Both the position numbers and the translations under genes were made by a program. Shown here piece after piece: positions 8,721 to 16,261 of a DNA stretch of 28,470 nucleotides (its first letter is position 1; each line of letters begins with the position of its first letter). The stretch spans positions 1 through 28,470 of the forward strand of contig CAAFWR010000121.1 in the NCBI GenBank assembly GCA_900766745.1. Direction: 5' to 3'. The DNA comes from Methanobacteriaceae archaeon. GTDB lineage: Archaea; Methanobacteriota; Methanobacteria; Methanobacteriales; Methanobacteriaceae. The notes beneath the pieces are model-generated. The model made no database searches. It was given only the letters and a program-made list of their open reading frames with translations, and was not told the DNA's origin.

Positions 8721-9406
8721 TCATTGAATAATTCAGGATATTTGATAATTAGGTTAATCATGCAAGTTAAAACTGAATATTGCATCATGTGATCCTCATA
8801 AAATTCATCTAATCCTAAGAAAATTGCAACAACTTTATAAAGTCCATCAACTAAATTTGTAGAAGATTGAGCGTATAAATGGAAAATCTGTTCGTTTGCT
8901 TCGTGCATATACGCTTCATAAATCTGAACCATAGTTTTGTTCACTTCTTCATCGTCTGCATCTGTTGTAACGTTTCCATCTTTTTCTTCAATGAATTTGT
9001 GACCATAATATTCCTCAATTTCTTGGAATTTTTCTTTGTATGGGTCAATGATTTTTTCTGCATCCAATAGCAACGGCTTTACTTCAATTAAAGCTTCTAC
9101 CATCTTCATATCTTGTCTAGGAGATAATGTTAGATTTTCAAACTTCTTATCGAACATTACGTATTGTCCTACTCGTTTAGCGTTCTCAGGAACATCAACT
9201 TTATGTTCTTTGATTTCTTTTTCGGTGAATCTGAAATTCACTTCAATATCAATTGTTTTAACATCTGTCTTATTTGCATCGCCAACAACTGCAATTTCAC
9301 CACCATTGCCGTAGACTGCGTGAGGAGTGTCATCCTCACGAGCTACTTTTAATTTTTCAATCATGGCATTTAATTGTGTTGGTTCTAAAATCTTTTGTTC
9401 TTCCAT
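8696..9406 (-). CDS. Tail assembly chaperone, first part (lambda gpG-like)
   Basis: A 236-residue protein between the tail tube and the tape measure, the standard place for the short form of the tail assembly chaperone. It is acidic and mostly helical in residues 95-236; residues 40-80 (DIEVNFRFTEKEIKEHKVDV) look like beta strands. It ends in VETVFIK-stop, and a -1 frame overlaps the last eight codons, allowing a longer product. Chaperones of this kind coat the tape measure in the host cytoplasm and are absent from mature tails. The ATG has GAGAGG about 9 nt upstream. No family motif is certain from sequence; the call depends on position, size and the frameshift. Confidence 0.7.
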   Translation of the reverse strand: MEEQKILEPTQLNAMIEKLKVAREDDTPHAVYGNGGEIAVVGDANKTDVKTIDIEVNFRFTEKEIKEHKVDVPENAKRVGQYVMFDKKFENLTLSPRQDMKMVEALIEVKPLLLDAEKIIDPYKEKFQEIEEYYGHKFIEEKDGNVTTDADDEEVNKTMVQIYEAYMHEANEQIFHLYAQSSTNLVDGLYKVVAIFLGLDEFYEDHMMQYSVLTCMINLIIKYPELFNEVETVFIK

Positions 9407-9425
9407 CTCATTTGCCTCTCAATTT

Positions 9426-10832
9426 CTATAAATTAGCGTTAGCTTTGTTTACTACATAAACTTCATACCAGTTTCCACGAGTATCTTTCTTGAACGCTAA
9501 ACTAAATTCAAACGCTCCGTCATCAGGGATACCCATTGGGAATGAAGTAATTTTTGCATTGTGGTAAGTAAATACTTCGGCAGTTCCATCACTTCTATAA
9601 CGAGTGATTGTAACTTTCGCTCTCTTGTTCTTTAAGCTATCGTTGTTTGCTACATAATGTTGCAATACATCAACAGTCATTGGATAAGAAATTTTTAATG
9701 TTTTACCTACTAAGTTTTTGTTGAAGTAAATTTTTGAACCTTCAATATCTAAACTTGGATTGATTTTACTGTTCAATACTTGGTATTGAGACTCATCTAA
9801 GTTAGCTAACAATGGAGTGTTGATTCGGTTCAATGTAGAATCTGTGATATTGCATTGGTCGCTCAATGCTGCATAGATAAATCCACATTCTTCAACATAG
9901 TGGTCTGCAATATGGATTGAACCATATTCAGGATGTTCTTTATCTGCTTCAATAACTACTTCCTGAGTACGCATCATAAAGCCTTGAGATTTATCTCCCT
10001 TGCCAATGAATGGGTTCATAGTCAAGTAGTTAGATGTTAATTGAGTACCCGTAAATGAACGCTCAATAGAAGCAGAATCATCATCATAAGAATCATCAAA
10101 GCAACTTGTGTCTACAGGGTCTACAGTGTCGTCACCGTCAAATCCTGATAAGCAGCTTACTTTAATGTCGTTGTTAGAATCTAAATCTGCAAATTCTTCA
10201 AAGAAACTGATTGAAGAAATACCAATCAAGATACTATCTGCTGATTTATCTGTTAACGCTACTTCGATACTTAAGCGGACACCTGATGTACTTGCTTCCC
10301 ATCCTTTTCCTGATTCCTTTGTAGGAACAGTAGATAAGTCAATCTGTACAGGGTAGAACCCTTCTTTATCTGCTTTTAAAGTAGATGTATATTCATCTGC
10401 ATTAGCCATTTCATGATCTAAAACATCTGAAATCTTTGTTGTGATTGTATAAGTGCCTGCTTGAGGAACATTTACATAGTAGTAAACAACACCTGCTGCA
10501 AAATCTAATGCGTTCTTCAATGCTTTAAATACTGCACCACTTGTGTGTACTTTGTTTCCGTCTGCACCTGTTGCATCAGTTTCTTTAGAAGTGATGAACA
10601 AAGTACCTGTGTTCTTACATCCAAATGATTCGCAAACGTTGATTAAATCAGGTGCAATAGTGCGTGATGTATAAGCACTTGCAGTACCTGTAATCTTTTC
10701 AAATTTACGAGTATTGATTTTTAAACAAGCATCAATATCACTCATGATGGTAATATCAATCTCTTGAGTTTTAGTTAATTTAGAGACACTTAATTTGTCA
10801 CTAATAATTTTGTTAATATTACAGTTAGGCAT
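9426..10832 (-). CDS. Major tail (tube) protein with inserted beta domain
   Basis: A 468-residue protein in the tube position, just upstream of the chaperone. The N-terminal 60 residues and the C-terminal 140 (KRAKVTITRYRSDGTAEVFT, then NAKITSFPMGIPDDGAFEFS) fit the tube beta-barrel: the last strand pattern is common in major tail proteins. Residues 80-225 look like a separate beta domain (YYYVNVPQAGTYTITTKISD, SISFFEEF) resembling a carbohydrate-binding sandwich inserted in the tube protein, which would decorate the tail surface. At 468 residues it is about twice the size of a plain tube protein. An acidic loop (about 245-265: SCFDDSYDDDSAS) follows. GGGAGGG lies 8 nt before an ATG that overlaps the stop of the 53-residue gene (TAATG). 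A sheath protein is unlikely: no sheath motif and no separate tube gene. Confidence 0.7.
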   Translation of the reverse strand: MPNCNINKIISDKLSVSKLTKTQEIDITIMSDIDACLKINTRKFEKITGTASAYTSRTIAPDLINVCESFGCKNTGTLFITSKETDATGADGNKVHTSGAVFKALKNALDFAAGVVYYYVNVPQAGTYTITTKISDVLDHEMANADEYTSTLKADKEGFYPVQIDLSTVPTKESGKGWEASTSGVRLSIEVALTDKSADSILIGISSISFFEEFADLDSNNDIKVSCLSGFDGDDTVDPVDTSCFDDSYDDDSASIERSFTGTQLTSNYLTMNPFIGKGDKSQGFMMRTQEVVIEADKEHPEYGSIHIADHYVEECGFIYAALSDQCNITDSTLNRINTPLLANLDESQYQVLNSKINPSLDIEGSKIYFNKNLVGKTLKISYPMTVDVLQHYVANNDSLKNKRAKVTITRYRSDGTAEVFTYHNAKITSFPMGIPDDGAFEFSLAFKKDTRGNWYEVYVVNKANANL

Positions 10833-10993
10833 TATTTTTGCCCTCCCATTGTAGCTTTTAGTACACGCTCCATAGCACGCTCTGCTTTAGCTCCGCCTAA
10901 CTGGTTTAAAGCGTTTAGCTTACGTGAAACAAATGCTTGAACATCTACTTTTTGTTCAGGAGTGTTTTTAGCTTTTACAACTTTTTCTTCCAT
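10832..10993 (-). CDS. 53-residue structural-operon protein, unknown
   Basis: A small gene easily missed: ATG at 10991-10993 with AAAGGAG 7 nt upstream, TAA overlapping the next ATG. The protein is basic and helical (KVVKAKNTPEQKVDVQAFVS, then LNALNQLGGAKAERAMERVL). It fills the whole gap between the HK97 gp10-like gene and the tail tube gene, where a tail terminator is often found, but it is too short for a known terminator fold. It may be a small tail-completion or assembly factor. Function unknown; the gene itself is well supported by the ribosome site and the start/stop overlap. Confidence 0.75.
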   Translation of the reverse strand: MEEKVVKAKNTPEQKVDVQAFVSRKLNALNQLGGAKAERAMERVLKATMGGQK

Positions 10994-11005
10994 TTTTAAT
11001 CTCCT

Positions 11006-11461
11006 TTATTTAACTTTTGCATCAAATCTAGATACCGCTCTAGCAACAAAATCATTTGCCTTTCTAGGTGGCATCTTAATTTTGTATGCAAAGTGTTTCT
11101 TTCCCGTTTCATCTACCCAAACAAATGGCCTTCCGTTTTTACGTACTAGCGTATAAACTCGTTTCGTTCCATTCTGTACCATTGGGGAGTAATCAACGTG
11201 AGAAGGGTTTCTAGAATCTTTTTCTAGTTTGTCTGCATCTACACCGATTAGATACTCAGTATTAGATACTTTTTCTTTTGTGATTGAATCCTTTAAAGCA
11301 CCTGGTTTGTATTCGTTCCAAGGTGAGCTAGACATTCTCTGAGCATATATACGATTGCCTTTTGGAGCTTCTTCACGCATTGTTCCCTCTAATTCACTAG
11401 CTAATCCTTCAAATTCTTCTTCACACGCTTCTATAACATCTTCTAAGAGGCCTTTTAGCAT
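11006..11461 (-). CDS. HK97 gp10-like head-tail joining / tail completion protein
   Basis: A 151-residue protein with the HK97 gp10 family layout: an N-terminal helix (LLEDVIEACEEEFEGLASEL), the EEAPKG segment, GALKDSITKEKV near the middle, then NPSHVDYSPMVQNGTKRVY in place of the common YAxxVExGT motif, and PPRKANDFVARAV near the end in place of the usual P...FL..A. These proteins act at the neck, where heads and tails are joined. Ribosome site GAGGTG/TAGGAA before the ATG. It fits between the connector genes and the tail genes. Confidence 0.75.
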   Translation of the reverse strand: MLKGLLEDVIEACEEEFEGLASELEGTMREEAPKGNRIYAQRMSSSPWNEYKPGALKDSITKEKVSNTEYLIGVDADKLEKDSRNPSHVDYSPMVQNGTKRVYTLVRKNGRPFVWVDETGKKHFAYKIKMPPRKANDFVARAVSRFDAKVK

Positions 11462-11464
11462 TTC

Positions 11465-11707
11465 CTACACCTCGACAAAGGGGTAATAAACTTTGCCTCC
11501 ATAGACGTATTTAAAGCCTTTTAGGAATACACCATCTTCATACGACACTTCCTCAACTTTGTTCATAAGGAAGATTTTTACTAGGCCACTAGGCAAACAC
11601 ATACGTTTTGAATACTCGTAAGATGTGTTTGATTTGGCTTTTGCACCGCATACAGGGCATCCATTTTTCTTTGTGGAACTTTTCATTCCAATATATTTGA
11701 TTCTCAT
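11465..11707 (-). CDS. Small Cys-containing neck protein (possible head closure / stopper)
   Basis: I take the start at the ATG of an ATGA overlap with the upstream stop (11704-11707), giving 80 residues. A longer start at 11725 has no better ribosome site. The sequence contains GCPVCGAKAKS near residue 17, one CxxCG zinc-knuckle half, plus one further Cys (KRMCLPSG). The rest is beta-like (VKIFLMNKVEEVSYEDGVFL). It is placed where siphophages encode the head-closure protein (gp16 of SPP1 type), but no family signature is clear. The Cys pair fits the general Cys richness of this phage's structural proteins. Confidence 0.5.
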   Translation of the reverse strand: MRIKYIGMKSSTKKNGCPVCGAKAKSNTSYEYSKRMCLPSGLVKIFLMNKVEEVSYEDGVFLKGFKYVYGGKVYYPFVEV

Positions 11708-12417
11708 ACTACTGCACCAACCCATATGTCTTTTGAATTACATACTGACAAGATACCTAATTGCTCTGAATATGCTTTTGTAATATGTTCACGAACATAC
11801 ATACTAATTGAAATCTGAGCATCAGAGTTTTCCTCTGAGATAAGAACATCACTACCATCCGTTTCTTCACACGAACTGCAACCACATTCACATCTATTCA
11901 TTGCGATAACAAATTGTAGAAAGTCGCAGAATACAGGCAATAGACATTCTGGTATCGTTTCATATCCAGCTACATAACTGACAACGATTTTAGATAGTTC
12001 ATCACATCCACAATTGCACTCATCTTTGTAGTCGACATTTGATAAATCAACGTACACGATACTATCGTATGGGTTGTAAGAAAAATCTTTATCAACTTCT
12101 AGTTTGTGAGTAGTAAATGTAATTCTTTCTCTAGTGATAACAGATACTTCAATCGTTGTTGGGTCAATCATTGGATAGAATAGTGGGATGCGAACAATTC
12201 CTGAATCGCAACCGCATTTCTTAAACTCGCCTATGTCAAAGACTTCCTCTCTTTGAGATGAGAGGAAAGTCTCACATGGGTGGTTTTTCCAACAAGTGAT
12301 GGTACTAATTAAATCAATTAGTTCTCCAACATTCTTTTCAAGCTTATCTGCTTCTAAATCGCTTTCCTTTATGCACGAACAATAGTTTTTCAATTGTTCG
12401 ACAATTTTTTCGTACAT
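11704..12417 (-). CDS. Head-tail connector / adaptor protein, very Cys-rich
   Basis: A 237-residue protein coupled to the capsid gene by TAATG and followed by ATGA coupling. The order (capsid, this gene, small protein, gp10-like) is that of the connector/adaptor that docks under the portal. The family's helical core may be represented by residues 1-40 and 155-237. The striking feature is 16 cysteines (nearly 7 percent), in clusters KKCGCD, ECNCGCDE and RCECGCSSCEE. Such clusters could form one or more metal sites or disulphides. No standard zinc-finger spacing fits all of them. The connector call depends on position; the Cys clusters are directly visible. Confidence 0.55.
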   Translation of the reverse strand: MYEKIVEQLKNYCSCIKESDLEADKLEKNVGELIDLISTITCWKNHPCETFLSSQREEVFDIGEFKKCGCDSGIVRIPLFYPMIDPTTIEVSVITRERITFTTHKLEVDKDFSYNPYDSIVYVDLSNVDYKDECNCGCDELSKIVVSYVAGYETIPECLLPVFCDFLQFVIAMNRCECGCSSCEETDGSDVLISEENSDAQISISMYVREHITKAYSEQLGILSVCNSKDIWVGAVV

Positions 12418-13679
12418 TATTCACCAATGTTGATTGGTACGATAGTTGTTGGCTTTAATACAAGGTCTAATCCGTTTAATGTATCTCCTAATGTAGCTGC
12501 TGACATTGGAATACCTTGGATTACCATTAATCGGTTTGCATCTGTTCCAAATGCACATCCAAAGTTGTAGTAGTAATCACATTGAGTACCACATCCTTCT
12601 GATGGAGTATCTGTAGCACCGAATGTATGACGTTGGAATTTTTCAGATGGTTGGAAAGTAGTTCCCATTACCAAACCTACTGTATTTCCTTCTAATACCC
12701 ATACATCACCTGTACCAGCAGTAATATCACATGGAACTAATTTATCTGCGATAAATCCATGTCCTTTAAATGCGACTTCGCCTGTTTCTTTATTGCGAGT
12801 CCATCCATCAGGATATTCTCCGTTGAATTTACCTGGAACAATAACAGATTTAATACCTTCAAGTACTGATGGGTGACAAGCAAATTTGTAATCGCCATCT
12901 CCTAATGCTGCTAAACGTAATGCAACTGAATCAAATGCAGATAATACGTTTGTACCTACGATTTTGATAACTGCTTTATCTTCCATTACTTCCAATAATC
13001 CATGGAAAGGTTTTAATGTTGCAGTACCTGTAGCCATTGTTCCTAAGATCACGTTAATAGCAGTGAAGTATGCCATTGAAATTAAATCCATGCGTTTCTG
13101 AGCTTCTTTAATAGTTTCTCCTTCACGTTGGAAGTAACAAATCATGTCATTAGATTTGATTTTGCGTGTTTCGTTTACTAAGCTATCCATAATAGGCTCG
13201 CAGCTCTTTAAACACAATAATGCTAATGGTGCATTGCTACCGCATTTAGCTAAATCTAATGGAACCCAGCAACATTCACCTTGTGTTGATTTAGGTTCTG
13301 TTGTTCCGTATGTGAATGGCAACTGAATATAGAATTTGCCATCTTCATTTTTTGTAACGCTCCATGCTCCTCGGTTCATAGCACCTTGCATCTTACGTGA
13401 AGCTGGTGTGTTCATTAACCAAGAAACTAATGGGAACACGTTTTGGAATGGATTGGCTGGTGAGTTGTCTGAGTAATCAGTACTGATACCAATTGTTCCT
13501 GCATTTGATTTAGAAGCGTTTGCTGCTAAATTCTGTCTTGCTTTTTCATAATCAATATAAGCTCTTGAGAATGATGTTAAATCCTCGATATTAGAACTTA
13601 GACGTTCTACCATTCCTGGTGTAACTGCCATTTTTTCTAATAATGTGTTATCAGGATTTGTAAATAATAAATCTAACAT
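12417..13679 (-). CDS. Major capsid protein (HK97-fold inferred)
   Basis: A 420-residue protein behind the protease-scaffold gene with an excellent AGGAGG site 6 nt before the ATG, as expected for the most abundant virion protein. Position, size and the helical N-terminus followed by alternating strands (for example KFACHPSVLEGIKSVIVPGK and TAGTGDVWVLEGNTVGLVMG, a P-domain/A-domain look) support a capsid protein. It contains about a dozen cysteines, including GECCWVP, CLKSCE, GCGTQCD and GCAFG, which is unusual for capsids. Residues 1-60 may be a delta-like domain removed or kept after assembly; the protease in the operon makes cleavage possible. No direct motif proves the HK97 fold. Confidence 0.8.
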   Translation of the reverse strand: MLDLLFTNPDNTLLEKMAVTPGMVERLSSNIEDLTSFSRAYIDYEKARQNLAANASKSNAGTIGISTDYSDNSPANPFQNVFPLVSWLMNTPASRKMQGAMNRGAWSVTKNEDGKFYIQLPFTYGTTEPKSTQGECCWVPLDLAKCGSNAPLALLCLKSCEPIMDSLVNETRKIKSNDMICYFQREGETIKEAQKRMDLISMAYFTAINVILGTMATGTATLKPFHGLLEVMEDKAVIKIVGTNVLSAFDSVALRLAALGDGDYKFACHPSVLEGIKSVIVPGKFNGEYPDGWTRNKETGEVAFKGHGFIADKLVPCDITAGTGDVWVLEGNTVGLVMGTTFQPSEKFQRHTFGATDTPSEGCGTQCDYYYNFGCAFGTDANRLMVIQGIPMSAATLGDTLNGLDLVLKPTTIVPINIGE

Positions 13680-13689
13680 GGTTTACCTC

Positions 13690-14142
13690 CTATCCCCATA
13701 AATCTCCGCTAGCTTTAGGAGTTGAAGATAATTTTTCTTCGTTTTTTTCTTCTCCTTTAGCTTGTCCTGAGATTAAACTAGACAATCTGTCTAATGTACT
13801 TTCTGCTTTCTTTTCAAATTCTGTTTTTTCTTTCTTAGAACTTTCTAATTTTTCTTTTAAGCCTGCATTTTCTTTTTCTAATGCTTCGACTTTTGCACTT
13901 AAAGCTTCAAAAGCATCCATGAATTTGTTGATTTTTTCCATATCATCCTTAGACATTTCAACAGTTTCTAAAGTTTCTTCGCCTTTTTTAGCTTCTTCTT
14001 TGTTTTCTGTTTCTTCTGCCTTGCTTTCAGGCTCTTTTTCTTCTTTAGAAGGTTCTTTTTCTTCTTTTTTTTCTAAAGCTTCATTCTTCTTTTCTTCTTT
14101 ATTTTCAGAACTCAACTTTAAAATCTTTTCCCATAGGTTCAT
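13690..14142 (-). CDS. Internal in-frame start: scaffold protein alone
   Basis: Within the protease-scaffold gene, AAAGGAG (14151-14157) stands 8 nt before an in-frame ATG (14140-14142, Met210). Initiation here would give a 150-residue protein beginning MNLWEKILKLSSENKEE and consisting only of the coiled-coil scaffold. This copies the lambda C/Nu3 arrangement, in which the scaffold is made in excess over the protease from a nested gene. The site falls exactly between the two domains, which makes chance less likely. Confidence 0.7.
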   Translation of the reverse strand: MNLWEKILKLSSENKEEKKNEALEKKEEKEPSKEEKEPESKAEETENKEEAKKGEETLETVEMSKDDMEKINKFMDAFEALSAKVEALEKENAGLKEKLESSKKEKTEFEKKAESTLDRLSSLISGQAKGEEKNEEKLSSTPKASGDLWG

Positions 14143-14769
14143 TTCTGAGTCTCCTTTACTGTTTAAATTTTCGCCTGTACTGTTTACATTGGCTGGGTTT
14201 GCAACAACTGAGAAACCTGCAATCTCGATTGTGTCGTAGAAAGGTGCACAAAATTTGAATGATGCATCATAATCGAGCTCTCCTCTCAGTTCTGCACTAA
14301 TACTCAATGGTATTTCTTGTTTCAATAAATCTTGCACTATGTGCAATTCCCTATTTAGTTTGACGTTTACATCAAGACCTTTTCTTCCATCCCCAATATC
14401 GACAACTGTTAAATCATCTTTAGTCCATGTACCTAAGTTTAAAGGGAGTGATGTAATGTCAATGTGAGCTAAGTTGATATATCCTACATAATCAGAACTC
14501 AAGCTATCGTAGAATGCTTGTACTGCCCCTTTTTTGATGTATAGGCGAATATCATCTCCACCCTCATATGTTATTGCCCCCTCGTCAATAAGACGTGTAG
14601 GCTTGTTTTCTACGTACCCTGAGGATAGGTTCACACTGACATAATGGTTTTCTTTATCTACGCTCGATAAAGTGATTGCATTGTCGTAAAATGCTTTTCC
14701 TTTTTTTCTACGATCAAGGCTATCTTTAATGCTTGCTACATATGTTGGAACTCTTTTCTTTTGTGGCAT
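13690..14769 (-). CDS. Prohead protease fused to scaffold domain
   Basis: A 359-residue two-part protein. Residues 1-205 are a prohead serine protease of the herpes-assemblin-like group: His near residue 101 (YINLAHID), Ser near 156 (IPLSISAELRG), and the family segment GFSVVANPANVNS near 184-196. Residues 210-359 are a Lys/Glu-rich coiled coil typical of internal scaffolds, which guide capsid assembly and are then digested. The ATG overlaps the upstream stop (TAATG) with CGGAGAC before it. Such fusions are known from several siphophages. An internal ribosome site and ATG at the domain border allow the scaffold to be made alone (separate entry). The protein ends just before the capsid gene. 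Confidence 0.85.
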   Translation of the reverse strand: MPQKKRVPTYVASIKDSLDRRKKGKAFYDNAITLSSVDKENHYVSVNLSSGYVENKPTRLIDEGAITYEGGDDIRLYIKKGAVQAFYDSLSSDYVGYINLAHIDITSLPLNLGTWTKDDLTVVDIGDGRKGLDVNVKLNRELHIVQDLLKQEIPLSISAELRGELDYDASFKFCAPFYDTIEIAGFSVVANPANVNSTGENLNSKGDSEMNLWEKILKLSSENKEEKKNEALEKKEEKEPSKEEKEPESKAEETENKEEAKKGEETLETVEMSKDDMEKINKFMDAFEALSAKVEALEKENAGLKEKLESSKKEKTEFEKKAESTLDRLSSLISGQAKGEEKNEEKLSSTPKASGDLWG

Positions 14770-15209
14770 TATTTCTTAGTCTCCGTTTCTACTACGATTA
14801 CGGGCTTATAGAATAATTTCTGAATCCTTCCACCACATGAATTACATTTCTTGACTTCGTATGGAATCTTTGCTCCTTTTAAGATTTCTTCCATTGTGGA
14901 ATCATATCTTTTTTGAATAGTTTTGTTTCTAAGTGCTTCTAACAAAACTTTATCTTCGGGAATCTTGTATTTCTTCTTAGGTTCTAGAACTACATATCCG
15001 TATAGCAAAGTACCGCTATCTAATTTTGAATAAACGTCAATTTGCGTTTTTTCTTCTATTACATCAAGAAGTTTCAAATACTGTTTTGCGTTCTTTGCTG
15101 CTTCTTCCAATGCGAACTCATGTCTACCATTTTGCTTTAAGAAAGTATTTCTTTCTTCTAGGGAATCGAACCAAGTAACACCGTTAATAGTTTGTACGTT
15201 GTTTTGCAT
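14769..15209 (-). CDS. Unknown protein of the head operon with C-terminal CxxC
   Basis: A 146-residue protein with AAGGAGA just before its ATG and TAATG coupling to the protease gene. It begins with a helical half (residues 15-55), has a central strand region (SGTLLYGYVVLEPKKKYKIP) and ends with CNSCGGRIQKLFYKPVIVVE, a single CxxCGG knuckle near residues 121-126 that could be half of a zinc site. I do not recognise the family. Lying between portal and protease genes, it may be a minor head or assembly protein. Confidence 0.7.
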   Translation of the reverse strand: MQNNVQTINGVTWFDSLEERNTFLKQNGRHEFALEEAAKNAKQYLKLLDVIEEKTQIDVYSKLDSGTLLYGYVVLEPKKKYKIPEDKVLLEALRNKTIQKRYDSTMEEILKGAKIPYEVKKCNSCGGRIQKLFYKPVIVVETETKK

Positions 15210-15220
15210 GGTCTCTCCTT

Positions 15221-15514
15221 CTAAGCATCATGGCATTGATCGTCTGTATACTTTGTTTCTGTTTGTTCTGAGCGTTCTACTTTTGCTACATTGCAGAATA
15301 AGAACGAAGTCCAAGTTGTTACTGTTTTTTGACTAGGTGCTTCACCTGTTGTCGTAATAACTGGCCATTCAAATCCAATAGCTCCGTCTTGGTCATTCAT
15401 TTTGTTATGCCAAGCAGTGTTAAAAGCAGTCGCATCTTTCCCTGTTAAAGTGATAGGGTCTCCGTACCCTTCTTTAAAAGTGATTTTTACAGTGAAACTA
15501 CGTTTAATTGACAT
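15221..15514 (-). CDS. Small unknown protein of the head operon
   Basis: A 97-residue protein with a strong GAAAGGAG site 8 nt before ATG. The sequence is beta-rich in its first half (SFTVKITFKEGYGDPITLTG) and Trp-rich (AWHNKM, FEWPVI, TTWTSFLF). It has no motif I know. The ribosome site follows an unusual 140-nt intergenic stretch with a large inverted repeat, so its expression may be separated from that of the upstream genes. Possible small capsid decoration or assembly protein by position only. Confidence 0.65.
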   Translation of the reverse strand: MSIKRSFTVKITFKEGYGDPITLTGKDATAFNTAWHNKMNDQDGAIGFEWPVITTTGEAPSQKTVTTWTSFLFCNVAKVERSEQTETKYTDDQCHDA

Positions 15515-15544
15515 TTATGTATCTCCTTTCGTTGCTTTGCATAT

Positions 15545-15630
15545 AAAAAGGCAATACCTCGAAATATGCAAAAATCTATATAGACAGTGAAAACTGTTTA
15601 TACCTTTTGTTTATTTCCAAATATTGCCTT
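15545..15630 (-). terminator. Imperfect terminator or attenuator hairpin in the head operon
   Basis: Arms AAGGCAATA-x4-GAAAT (15548-15565) and ATTTC-x4-TATTGCCTT (15613-15630) pair as 9 plus 5 bp with a 4x4 internal loop. Inside lies a second hairpin (ACAGT, 4-nt loop, ACTGT, 15584-15597). In minus-strand RNA the outer stem ends in UUUUU (15545-15549). It could be a partial terminator or an RNA processing/stability element that lowers or separates expression between the portal side and the capsid side of the late operon. Confidence 0.5.
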
Positions 15631-15656
15631 GTTTTTTTCTACTTTTTTACTTCTAA

Positions 15657-16244
15657 TTAAAACTCTAATGTATCTTCTAATTGTTCTGTTTGGTTATTAC
15701 CAATCAATTTAAGAATCTTGACCATTGATTCTTTGTTCAATTTGCCTTTGAACTCGTTGATAAAGTCTGTATCTGAAATATTTCTTCGACCAATTAAGAA
15801 TAAATCAGCATTTCCTTTTGAATCTTTCTTAGCTCCAATCTGATATACAGGAATTGTAGTTGTATATACACGTGAACTTGCCTGTTCTTTACAAGCTCTG
15901 TAATCTGTTACGACTTCGTAATATACATCTTTAACAACTTCTTTTTCTTTCTTCGTTTTTTCATCAACAATCGTCTCTTTTACTTCAACTTTTCTGTATC
16001 TGTTCTCAAAGAAAGAAGTTGGAACTGCGATTGCATTGGCTTTTGTTTCTAAATATCCTAAACCATCAGGTCGCATAGGTCTTTCACCAAATTCAACCTC
16101 TTTACCTTGGATTTTCTCTTTTACCAATCCAATTTTGTTGATTCTCTGTGCATCTTCAAATGAATATAACGGAGTCCCATTCAAACTTCCTAGGGGTGTT
16201 ACCTCATTTTCAGATAAGATACTTTTTAAAATATCCATTTCCAT
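15657..16244 (-). CDS. Unknown protein after portal
   Basis: A 195-residue protein with GAGAGGAG 8 nt before its ATG. It has charged strands around residues 80-110 (ETIVDEKTKKEKEVVKDVYY), a segment SRVYTTTIPVYQIGAKKD, and a helical C-terminus. No transmembrane segment or catalytic motif is visible. It occupies the slot next to the portal where minor head proteins occur, but it lacks the Mu gpF-like head motif. It is the last gene before the hairpin at 15545-15630, so it may be co-transcribed with the packaging genes at another level than the capsid genes. Function unknown. Confidence 0.65.
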   Translation of the reverse strand: MEMDILKSILSENEVTPLGSLNGTPLYSFEDAQRINKIGLVKEKIQGKEVEFGERPMRPDGLGYLETKANAIAVPTSFFENRYRKVEVKETIVDEKTKKEKEVVKDVYYEVVTDYRACKEQASSRVYTTTIPVYQIGAKKDSKGNADLFLIGRRNISDTDFINEFKGKLNKESMVKILKLIGNNQTEQLEDTLEF

Positions 16245-16261
16245 TTTATTTTCTCCTCTCG

